Positions 1 to 5,418 of a stretch of 15,632 nucleotides of DNA are shown one piece after another (position 1 is the first letter of the stretch; each line of letters starts with the position of its first letter). The notes under the pieces are model-generated. The model had not been told where the DNA came from, searched no databases, and saw only the letters and a program-made list of their open reading frames with translations. The DNA is taken from NCBI GenBank assembly GCA_934234005.1, contig CAKQHC010000030.1, positions 1-15,632 on the forward strand. Reading direction: 5' to 3'. The translations under genes and the position numbers were made by a program. This stretch comes from an uncultured Methanomassiliicoccales archaeon. GTDB lineage: Archaea; Thermoplasmatota; Thermoplasmata; Methanomassiliicoccales; Methanomethylophilaceae.

Positions 1-74
1 ATTACATACATGCCGATATACGCATTGATGTTTATGTGATTACAGATTGGGCGGATATTACTCTGATGTATCAT
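1..74 (-). CDS. possible third gene of the DUF3990/DUF3791 operon, 5' end only
   Basis: An open frame of 24 complete codons starts with ATG at 74-72 and runs off the left edge of the window. Its first residues read MIHQSNIRPICNHININAYI. The ATG overlaps the TGA of the DUF3791 gene as ATGA, the same coupling seen between that gene and the DUF3990 remnant, which is the main reason to think it is real. The product is not recognisable from so short a piece. It could also be chance open sequence. Confidence 0.35.
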   Translation of the reverse strand, partial: MIHQSNIRPICNHININAYIGMYV

Positions 75-298
75 AAATCGCTATTCTGTATCTTTTCGGC
101 ATATTCCTGTTCAAGTTCTTCTGTAAGATACGCGTCGCTCATGCAGTGCATGTCTGAAGCACCGTCACGCATTAACTGATAGACTGCCGAATGATAAAAG
201 AAATTTAATGCATCATCCAGTGAAAGTTCCTGTTGTTCAGCAAAACGTTCAATTATACGACTGTATTTTTTCTGAAGTAAAATCGGATTTGCAATCAT
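71..298 (-). CDS. DUF3791 family protein
   Basis: This 75-residue protein matches the DUF3791 pattern as I know it: an N-terminal LLQKKYSRIIERFAEQ stretch, then SLDDALNFFYHSAVYQLM, and an acidic C-terminus after the conserved DMHCMSD motif (about residues 49-55). Members are small, predicted helical and cytosolic, of unknown biochemical role. They are usually encoded directly after a DUF3990 gene, and the pair has been suggested to act like a toxin and its partner. Here the ATG at 298-296 overlaps the TGA that would end the upstream DUF3990 frame (ATGA), so translation was probably coupled. Its partner is now broken, so this may be an orphan. The family call is from the motif pattern, and the function is unknown. 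Confidence 0.82.
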   Translation of the reverse strand: MIANPILLQKKYSRIIERFAEQQELSLDDALNFFYHSAVYQLMRDGASDMHCMSDAYLTEELEQEYAEKIQNSDL

Positions 299-638
299 AG
301 CGTTTCGCTTCCTTCAAAATGCAGTAATGATAACGCTTTTTCCGTGCGGAAACACACTGTAAAGTAGGTCTGTTATAACGCAGGCGTACGATGGCTTCTT
401 TTTCGTCAATCAACCCATCGAAGAATAATTCTACAGTATTGAATACCTTGTCGTCGGCGACGCCTCCTATGACAAGATCATAATCAGTAAGATCGTTTCC
501 ATTACGACAGTTTAGAATTAAATCTAGCCATTCTTCTGAGTAGGAGTCAAATCTCAATATTTTTAGTTCAGTTTCTCTGTTTTCATCGTATTCATACTTG
601 GAGACAATGCTGTTTTTTCCACGATGTTTGAATTTATT
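295..638 (-). pseudogene. DUF3990 gene remnant: 5' part missing and frameshifted near 352
   Basis: Reading the minus strand from the IS boundary gives a DUF3990-like C-terminal part: a segment with NKFKHRGKNSIVSKYEYDEN, then FDSYSEEWLDLILNCRN (from about 554) and DYDLVIGGVADDKVFNTVEL. No start codon or N-terminal half remains. The first in-frame stop upstream is a TGA inside the IS inverted repeat. Near position 352 one base appears to be missing. In the frame as it stands the protein ends in an unrelated tail at 249, but after a one-base shift the DNA encodes FRTEKALSLLHFEGSETL and stops with a TGA at 297-295 that overlaps the DUF3791 start. That ending fits the family and the usual operon layout. 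DUF3990 proteins are thought to be ADP-ribosyltransferase-like. This copy should be inactive. Confidence 0.8.
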
Positions 639-653
639 TATGCTAGGTCACCG
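639..653 (+). repeat. left terminal inverted repeat of the IS1595-like element
   Basis: TATGCTAGGTCACCG is the exact reverse complement of 4019-4033. Beyond these 15 bases the two ends agree only in part. Confidence 0.85.
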
Positions 654-741
654 TTCGTATGATGATTCTGTATAAAAGAAATCGAATTATTACATTTATT
701 ACAAATTGATAGTAATATACTATGAACGCATACAGTACCGT

Positions 742-885
742 ATGATTTCGGAAAATGCAAAGAACGCATATGCGGAAGTTGTGAAAAGCATCCAATCGCT
801 CTCGACAGAGGAGAAAAAGAATCTCGTCGTCAGTCTCCAGAACCACATAAAACGTAAATTCAAACAGGACGACATGATTTGTTGA
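742..885 (+). pseudogene. N-terminal fragment of the IS1595-like transposase
   Basis: A 47-codon frame starts at ATG 742 and ends in a TGA (883-885) that lies within the inverted repeat of the inserted IS. The product is helical and charged, with a core of VKSIQSLSTEEKKNLVVSLQ at about residues 14-33. That resembles the short helical region that precedes the zinc ribbon in many IS1595-family transposases. The rest of that protein, beginning near its zinc ribbon, resumes at about 2860 on the other side of the inserted element in the same orientation. I read it as the severed 5' end of one transposase gene rather than a separate small gene. No protein of known function is expected from it. Confidence 0.7.
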
Positions 886-906
886 TTTTTCCATAGCTTA
901 CGCTAA
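880..906 (+). repeat. left inverted repeat of the IS1634-type element
   Basis: TGTTGATTTTTCC runs directly into CCATAGCTTACGCTAA, sharing two bases. The outer part is identical to the reverse complement of 2839-2851 and the inner part matches 2815-2830 at 14 of 16 positions. Confidence 0.8.
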
Positions 907-924
907 TCTGTGACGGAGATTGTA

Positions 925-2628
925 TCAGTATCCGAGAAGATGCTGAAGATTTATCGACAGCTTTTCTGCTATCGCAAAAATCTCGTGTGTTGCACCCGGA
1001 AATCCCATTACAGACAACCTATCGTGCGAACGGTCGTATTTTACGATCGTATTTGCATGAATGTCCGCCAAAGATTTCACCGTGACACGGCGTTTTCCCG
1101 ATTCTTTCTTCTTTCTCAGAACGAAATCTATGGTCTTGCAGACCATGGTCGCCAAACATACGATGAAAGCAACTGTAGCAATGCGAGACGGCGTATGGAT
1201 GTAAACGTCGGCAATGTTCATCCCCGACTTCATCATCTTAAATCCCGCTTCGACTTTGTACTGTTCGAGATACAGATCGATGACATCATCGGCACTAGCT
1301 TCTTTTCTCGGGTTGTCGGAATGATCCGCCGAGAAAGGAAGATTGGTGATCAGCACCTGTACTGAATGCGATATTACGGAATTCCGAAGTTTTGATTCGT
1401 CCACACGTACGTTTTCCGATTCGACACGGTACAGTTTTCCGTCTCCGTGTCTCTTTTCGGCAGCCTCGTCGGCATAAACTTTCGGATCTGCGGTATAACA
1501 TCCGCCGTCCAATCCCTTCAGAGTATTGCGGAAAGCATCCAACGCATCATCTTTGCAGAAGAACCTGCGGCTCTTCAGCGATTTCAGTTTCTTGGCTGCT
1601 TTTTCCAATCCGGGACCTTTGAGGAATTTCTCGGAATCTTTTTCCGCATGCGGGAGCATGTATGCGATTACGCGAACCTGAGTTCCGTTAATCTCATCTG
1701 TTGTTTGGAAATATTTCCTTTCCGGGCGGGTTTCGCTTTCAGTCATCGTACTGCACTGAACCGACGACAGCACGGTTTCCTTCAACTTCGAATTGAAGTT
1801 GAAGGGAACTTTCGTGACAAACGCAATATCCGAAGATATCAAAGAACCGAGTATTTCGTTGGTGCACAGCTTGCAGTCTGCCATCAGAATCGGAGATTGC
1901 AGATTGGTAAACTTTCTGAGAAGTTCAATCATGTCTTCGTCCATTTTTATGTCCGAAACGTTTCCGTCATATGATTTGCCGAACAGAGGAATACCGTTTT
2001 CGTCGACCGCACAAGACAAATTCATCTGGACCCTGTCGTTGTTTTTGTCTTTGGCGTTCCCCCCGTATGCGGGCATCGGACTTTCTTTGATCTCTATACC
2101 GTTCTCAATCAATACCGCATTGTGTTCCAGTTGCGATTCCGCATACTTTATTCCGAACATCGTGTAATTGGTTGCATCCAAAAACAGGCGATCTGTTGAA
2201 AAACCGTATTTTTCACGGAGCTTTTTGTAACATTCGCACAGTACTTCTTCCGTGTTAAGATTGAACACGGTATCCAATCTCTTTGCGATGACAGTATCCG
2301 ACAGACTTTTGTGTTTCACGAAAGTTCCGAACAGTTTGTCGACCGGAGCCGTGGAATAATAATCGAAAACACGGTAGAGCGGCCTCTTGCCACGTTCAAC
2401 CATAGTTCCAATCAATGCTTTTACTGCCATGCCGGATGTCAGGAAAAGCCCGTCGGAACGTTCGGTTCCACAACACGCGTCGATATACCCGCGTATCCCG
2501 GACGATTCCATCACAGCCATGACAAGAGACGGCAACGCAGGTATCCCTTCGTATGTTCTTTCTTCTGAGATTATCTCCATTTTCATCACTCGAAACGGCT
2601 TCCTAGCCTCAATCACAGTTATAACCAT
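925..2628 (-). CDS. IS1634-family (IS4 superfamily) DDE transposase
   Basis: This 567-residue protein is the transposase of the inner insertion sequence and cuts and joins DNA at the element ends. The RNase H-like catalytic core shows the expected acidic residues: FLDATNY (D151), ILMADCKL (D251) and the IS4-type YLEQYKVEAGFKMMKS (Y457, E460 and K467). An SYDGNVSDIKM block (about 219-229) precedes the second aspartate, as in IS1634 members. A long insertion between the second D and the E (about 290-440) is typical of this family. The length is normal and I see no frameshift, so the enzyme may be active. I took the first ATG (2628), which follows an AT-rich ATTATATAAT stretch; M15 or M17 are possible alternative starts. 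Confidence 0.92.
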   Translation of the reverse strand: MVITVIEARKPFRVMKMEIISEERTYEGIPALPSLVMAVMESSGIRGYIDACCGTERSDGLFLTSGMAVKALIGTMVERGKRPLYRVFDYYSTAPVDKLFGTFVKHKSLSDTVIAKRLDTVFNLNTEEVLCECYKKLREKYGFSTDRLFLDATNYTMFGIKYAESQLEHNAVLIENGIEIKESPMPAYGGNAKDKNNDRVQMNLSCAVDENGIPLFGKSYDGNVSDIKMDEDMIELLRKFTNLQSPILMADCKLCTNEILGSLISSDIAFVTKVPFNFNSKLKETVLSSVQCSTMTESETRPERKYFQTTDEINGTQVRVIAYMLPHAEKDSEKFLKGPGLEKAAKKLKSLKSRRFFCKDDALDAFRNTLKGLDGGCYTADPKVYADEAAEKRHGDGKLYRVESENVRVDESKLRNSVISHSVQVLITNLPFSADHSDNPRKEASADDVIDLYLEQYKVEAGFKMMKSGMNIADVYIHTPSRIATVAFIVCLATMVCKTIDFVLRKKKESGKRRVTVKSLADIHANTIVKYDRSHDRLSVMGFPGATHEIFAIAEKLSINLQHLLGY

Positions 2629-2814
2629 ATTATATAATTACTTTCGCAAATAAGAAATATTTCTAACGAATAATATATAAATGATGTATTCATCATGTGA
2701 TTATCGGAACAACCCCTGCGAGGTCAGAAAAACAAGGAGTTTTTTCTGTCGGTAGCAAGCAGCTTCACACCGTATGATCCAAACAAAAATCAGGGTGTAA
2801 GAAACAACCCTTCG
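2629..2814. other. non-coding end of the IS1634-type element with two hairpins
   Basis: No gene is visible between the transposase start and the right inverted repeat. The stretch holds two potential stem-loops. CAGAAAAA (2725-2732) pairs with TTTTTCTG (2741-2748) around an 8-base loop. CTTCACACC (2763-2771) pairs with GGTGTAAG (2794-2801) with one bulged C. The AT-rich bases just before the transposase start (about 2630-2690) probably contain its promoter. Whether the hairpins matter is unknown. They could insulate the transposase from outside transcription or belong to the element end. Confidence 0.5.
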
Positions 2815-2851
2815 TTAGCGAAGGCTATGGAAATTTCGGGAAAAATCAACA
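2815..2851 (+). repeat. right inverted repeat of the IS1634-type element
   Basis: The inner arm TTAGCGAAGGCTATGG (2815-2830) is followed by AAATTTCG and then the outer arm GGAAAAATCAACA (2839-2851). Compared with the left end this side has 10 extra bases between the arms. Confidence 0.8.
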
Positions 2852-2877
2852 GACTTTGAAATTACGTAAAATACGAA

Positions 2878-3816
2878 ATGTTCGGAAACTGTCCGGATAC
2901 GAAAAAGCACTGTCCGAAATGCGGATGCAAAAGATACTGTAAGAACGGCCGTACCGAGAAAGGCACTCAAAAGTACAAGTGTGCAGAATGCAAATCGACA
3001 TTTACGCTGTATTCCGGCCGCATATTGAAATTCACGCTTCTTCCGATCGAGAAATGGCTGAAGTTCGCCGAGTGTTTTGTCGATTGTCTGTCATGCGACA
3101 GAACGGCAGCCAAGATTCATGTCACCCACCGTACCGCATGGTATATGAGAATCCGTGTTTTGGAGTCTTTTTTCCTCGATCTACCCTCTTTCGAAGCGAA
3201 AGAGGGTTGCGGAGCGGTACTCGACGAGACATATTTCGCAGAATCTTTCAAAGGAATCTCGTTCAAAAACCTGGGTCGAATGCCCAGAGAACCCCGCAAT
3301 AACGGGGTTTCGTCCAAGAGGGGCATAAGCAACGAAAAGATCTGCGTTATGACAGGAGTGAACGACTGCGGCGAAATGTTTTTCGAAGTTGCCTGCAGGG
3401 GCCACATGACTGTCGATGTTGCGGAAAACGTGTTGAAAGACAAAATCTGCGAAAATGCCCTGATTGATACGGACAACCATCATTCATACAGCTCGATTCT
3501 GAACAGTCTCGGCGCCAAACACAATGCGCACGATGCAAAAAACCATGATGAAGAGCTTATGCCGATCGACAAATTACATTCGCGGATCAAAGACGTCATA
3601 AACTGCAAATTCAAAGGAGTGTCGACAAAATGGCTGCCGTACTATCTCTGTTATGTGAAGTGGCTTCGCGAATTCGGCAAATCCGACAAAAGTCTCGACA
3701 GCATAGCTGTCGAACAGATTAAAACCAGTAATTACCAACACCGTTGGTGCGACATTAACACAATTCCTTTGCCATTCCGCGATAAAGATCTGAAACCCAT
3801 CAAAACATCCTGTTGA
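2878..3816 (+). CDS. IS1595-family transposase, main part (N-terminus severed)
   Basis: The 312-residue frame carries the zinc ribbon of IS1595 (ISXO2-like) transposases, CPKCG (C12, C15) and YKCAEC (C35, C38), followed by the DDE-type core: AVLDETYF (D116), ALIDTDNHHSY (D197) and the C-terminal DKLHSRIKDVINCKFKGVSTKWL block (written in pieces: LHSRIKDVI, then FKGVSTKWL, about 233-253). The open frame extends upstream to about 2860 and stops at a TGA next to the inner IS. The family's short helical N-terminus is found as a separate piece at 742-885, so the original gene was split. ATG 2878 would still allow a protein with zinc ribbon and catalytic core, but a promoter for it would have to come from the inserted element. 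Activity is therefore doubtful. Confidence 0.85.
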   Translation: MFGNCPDTKKHCPKCGCKRYCKNGRTEKGTQKYKCAECKSTFTLYSGRILKFTLLPIEKWLKFAECFVDCLSCDRTAAKIHVTHRTAWYMRIRVLESFFLDLPSFEAKEGCGAVLDETYFAESFKGISFKNLGRMPREPRNNGVSSKRGISNEKICVMTGVNDCGEMFFEVACRGHMTVDVAENVLKDKICENALIDTDNHHSYSSILNSLGAKHNAHDAKNHDEELMPIDKLHSRIKDVINCKFKGVSTKWLPYYLCYVKWLREFGKSDKSLDSIAVEQIKTSNYQHRWCDINTIPLPFRDKDLKPIKTSC

Positions 3817-4135
3817 TTATTCCCACTGCATGCATCCAGGTTAGCGAATGCTGTATTTCTGCAATGTTCGGATTGCTTTATCGAATCGTAAAAAACGAAA
3901 AACATTATCGATTTTTTCACAAACATTCGGTCGTCTTACAACAATCCGTTCATAATTAGGCGATAGTCCATGTTAATGCATACTCAGGCCACCGGGAATT
4001 CTATCTGCGTCATTCCGTCGGTGACCTAGCATATAATGTTTTATTGGCGGAATTGAACTTCTTCTTTTCGATAGATTCTTCTGTTTCCGTTCTGTTGTAG
4101 TATGTTTTCTTTTCATCCGTTTACTTTATCTATTT
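3817..4135. other. non-coding 3' end of the IS1595-like element and AT-rich flank
   Basis: I see no gene here. Positions 3817-4033 are the tail of the IS1595-like element up to its inverted repeat. Positions 4034-4135 are AT-rich sequence downstream of the minus-strand 108-aa gene. The minus strand of this flank does not encode the missing N-terminal half of DUF3990. Confidence 0.6.
4019..4033 (+). repeat. right terminal inverted repeat of the IS1595-like element
   Basis: CGGTGACCTAGCATA is the exact reverse complement of 639-653. Confidence 0.85.
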
Positions 4136-4462
4136 TCAGTCATCATCGTCATCCTCATTCTCTCCGTTGTTGGCATCGTACAGTGCAACAGGCTTGCCGA
4201 ATGCCACGAGGTATACCTCATCAAATGGACCGAATCCGAGATTTCTCAGCTCTCTCGACATATTGACTGCGAGCCTGCCACCGTTCGACCTGACGTCTTT
4301 GTCGAACAGTCCGATTGAAAGCATCTTCGCTTCGGCTTTCGCTTCCTCCTCCGTTCTGGTTCTCGCAAACACAATCTCCGAGCACACTTTGAACCCGGAG
4401 CCGTCTTTCACGACATTGACGTCCAATCTGTCCACCGTGCCTGTCGGTTTGTCTCTGCTCAT
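4136..4462 (-). CDS. hypothetical protein with poly-Asp tail
   Basis: I do not recognise this 108-residue protein. It is soluble, with a probable alpha/beta core (for example VDRLDVNVVKDGSGFKVCSE, then LGFGPFDEVYLVAFGKPVAL) and an acidic C-terminus ending in six aspartates. Its ATG (4462-4460) overlaps the TGA of the upstream DUF3310 gene as ATGA, so the two are very probably translated together. It is the last gene of a minus-strand cluster of viral or plasmid character. Acidic tails of this kind occur in small phage and archaeal-virus proteins, but that is no more than a hint. Confidence 0.7.
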   Translation of the reverse strand: MSRDKPTGTVDRLDVNVVKDGSGFKVCSEIVFARTRTEEEAKAEAKMLSIGLFDKDVRSNGGRLAVNMSRELRNLGFGPFDEVYLVAFGKPVALYDANNGENEDDDDD

Positions 4463-5211
4463 TCTCCAGACCTCCTGCCGGATTTCGTCCTATCCGATGT
4501 CTTTGTCTTGTCAGCGGATTCCATCATTAGAATCATTTTGTCGAGATAGAACCTCGCCTTTTTCAGGTCTTCCAGTGCATCTCTTTTCCTCCCTGCCCTG
4601 CTGATATACTTCAGAGCATTGAACAGATACGCATCCTTGTCGAGACCCCAGTCTTCCGCAACATCGATAGGCTCGTACTTCCTGCCCTCGGTGTAATGCT
4701 TCGGATTGGTCACACTGTCGAATCCGCATTTGCATCCGCATCCGCAACCGTCTTTGTTATTGTCGGAATCATTATCGGAATCATCGTCGGAATCAATATC
4801 GGAATCATCGTCGAACACCTCGACAAACCCTCCGTCCGGCAGTCTCTCGACATTCCTGCTGCCGTCACTGACGAATCTGTATCCTGCCCATTTCGTTCCG
4901 TCTGCCCAGACTGTTCCGTCCGCAGGCTTCTCCGCAGCTTCCATTCTCTTTGCAAGTTCTCCCAATTCTGCCATCTCTTTCTCCCTCGGATTGACCGGAC
5001 AGTTTCTGAATCCGTTCTTCTTCAGTTCTTCAATCATCATCTCCCTCTCGTCTTTGTGGGTGAGATAGTATTCGTTTATGAGTTCCGCCTCCTCCTCGGT
5101 GCATTCTCTGTCTCCGGTCTTTATCCTGTGAATGATTCTTCTCGCCCTTCTGTCCGCCTTCTGCTTTTCTTTCTGTTCTTTCTTAGATTCGTTTCTGTTG
5201 TCTGAAACCAT
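4459..5211 (-). CDS. DUF3310 (SaV-like) domain protein
   Basis: The C-terminal third (about residues 168-230 of the 250-aa form) is a DUF3310 domain: VTNPKHYTEGRKYEPIDV, then LDKDAYLFNALKYISRAGRK and DLKKARFYLDKMI. This domain is typical of bacteriophage and provirus genomes, sometimes joined to nucleotide-metabolism proteins, and its role is not settled. Before it come a lysine/arginine-rich N-terminus, a helical middle, an acidic Asp/Ser run (about 134-154) and a short cysteine cluster GCGCGCKCG (about 155-163). I chose ATG 5211 rather than 5238 because a good Shine-Dalgarno sequence (AAGGAG, 5226-5221) lies nine bases before it and would be coding in the longer version. The gene overlaps the 108-aa gene at its end. 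Confidence 0.82.
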   Translation of the reverse strand: MVSDNRNESKKEQKEKQKADRRARRIIHRIKTGDRECTEEEAELINEYYLTHKDEREMMIEELKKNGFRNCPVNPREKEMAELGELAKRMEAAEKPADGTVWADGTKWAGYRFVSDGSRNVERLPDGGFVEVFDDDSDIDSDDDSDNDSDNNKDGCGCGCKCGFDSVTNPKHYTEGRKYEPIDVAEDWGLDKDAYLFNALKYISRAGRKRDALEDLKKARFYLDKMILMMESADKTKTSDRTKSGRRSGE

Positions 5212-5220
5212 ATTCTTTCT

Positions 5221-5226
5221 CTCCTT
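5221..5226 (-). promoter_or_regulatory. ribosome binding site that decides the DUF3310 start
   Basis: On the minus strand AAGGAG lies nine bases before ATG 5211. It favours this start over the in-frame ATG at 5238. Confidence 0.75.
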
Positions 5227-5230
5227 TGCG

Positions 5231-5250
5231 CTCCGCATCCTTCTGCGGAG
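5231..5250. promoter_or_regulatory. perfect hairpin in the leader of the DUF3310 gene
   Basis: CTCCGCA (5231-5237) and TGCGGAG (5244-5250) pair perfectly around a 6-base loop, just upstream of the ribosome binding site. It could be an operator or an RNA structure that controls translation. It has no U-run on the minus strand, so a simple terminator is less likely. Confidence 0.5.
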
Positions 5251-5259
5251 TTATGTTAA

Positions 5260-5292
5260 GATGTTTGGAAGACGTTTGGAAGATGTTTGGAA
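5260..5292. repeat. three 11-bp tandem repeats (iteron-like)
   Basis: GATGTTTGGAA, GACGTTTGGAA and GATGTTTGGAA follow each other without gaps. The second differs at one base. The array lies about 50 bases upstream of the DUF3310 start, next to the hairpin at 5231-5250. An 11-bp period places each copy on about the same face of the helix, as expected for repeated protein-binding sites. The obvious candidate binder is the neighbouring protein with two possible winged-helix domains. Confidence 0.75.
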
Positions 5293-5329
5293 ATTGTTTC
5301 CGTCTGAACAAATGCGAGTGTAAATGCGG

Positions 5330-5418
5330 GTCAGTCAGGCACGCAGGCCGTCCCGAACGGCACTGCCGTCAGTCCGGCACATATGCTATGCCCGACTTAC
5401 TGCCGTCAGTCCGGCACA
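5330..5418. repeat. degenerate hairpin-forming direct repeats, 37-39 bp apart
   Basis: ACTGCCGTCAGTCCGGCACA occurs exactly at 5362-5381 and 5399-5418. A diverged piece, GTCAGTCAGGCAC (5330-5342), differs by one base from the matching part. Each full copy can form a hairpin, TGCCG paired with CGGCA around TCAGTC. The 5399-5418 copy overlaps the last codons of the 285-aa gene; the others lie after its stop. They may be tandem terminators or protein sites, or an old duplication of the gene end. Confidence 0.65.

Larger units (their letters stand above)
880..2851 (-). mobile_element. IS1634/IS4-type insertion sequence, 1972 bp
   Basis: The element has outer 13-bp perfect inverted repeats (880-892 and 2839-2851, TGTTGATTTTTCC) and inner 16-bp inverted repeats (891-906 and 2815-2830) with two mismatches. 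The right end carries 10 extra bases between outer and inner repeats. It encodes one large DDE transposase on the minus strand and has about 180 bp of non-coding sequence at the transposase-start end. It sits inside the IS1595-like transposase gene. No exact target duplication is visible; the best candidate is an imperfect 9-mer (873-881 against 2850-2858, 6 of 9), which would move the ends inward by two bases. Confidence 0.8.
639..4033 (+). mobile_element. IS1595-like insertion sequence, interrupted by a second IS
   Basis: The element is bounded by perfect 15-bp inverted repeats at 639-653 and 4019-4033 and carries an IS1595-type transposase in two pieces (742-885 and 2878-3816). Subtracting the inner 1972-bp element leaves about 1.42 kb, somewhat long for the family but reasonable. 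I see no convincing 8-bp target duplication: the flanking bases are AT-rich but do not match. The left edge cuts a DUF3990 gene, whose missing half is not found beyond the right edge. The bounds therefore rest on the inverted repeats alone. Confidence 0.75.

Noticed and set aside
883..885. TGA at the end of the 47-codon piece as a recoded or read-through codon
   Set aside because: The TGA lies in the IS inverted repeat and TGA ends several normal genes here; methanogens of this group recode TAG, not TGA.
643..894. Minus-strand 83-codon frame rich in Phe, Tyr and Ile
   Set aside because: It overlaps the IS end and is antisense to the N-terminal transposase fragment, whose composition is far more protein-like.
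910..1974. Plus-strand open frames up to 175 codons opposite the IS1634 transposase
   Set aside because: They lie entirely inside the transposase gene on the other strand, have no recognisable domains and no independent start signals.
4167..5205. Plus-strand frames of 120-169 codons rich in Ser and hydrophobic residues
   Set aside because: They are the antisense of the Asp/Ser- and Lys-rich genes of the virus-like cluster; the minus-strand genes have a known domain, ribosome binding site and coupled starts.
5330..5418. Possible small CRISPR array
   Set aside because: Only two exact 20-bp copies, spacer-like gaps of 17 bases, one copy inside a gene, and no cas genes nearby.
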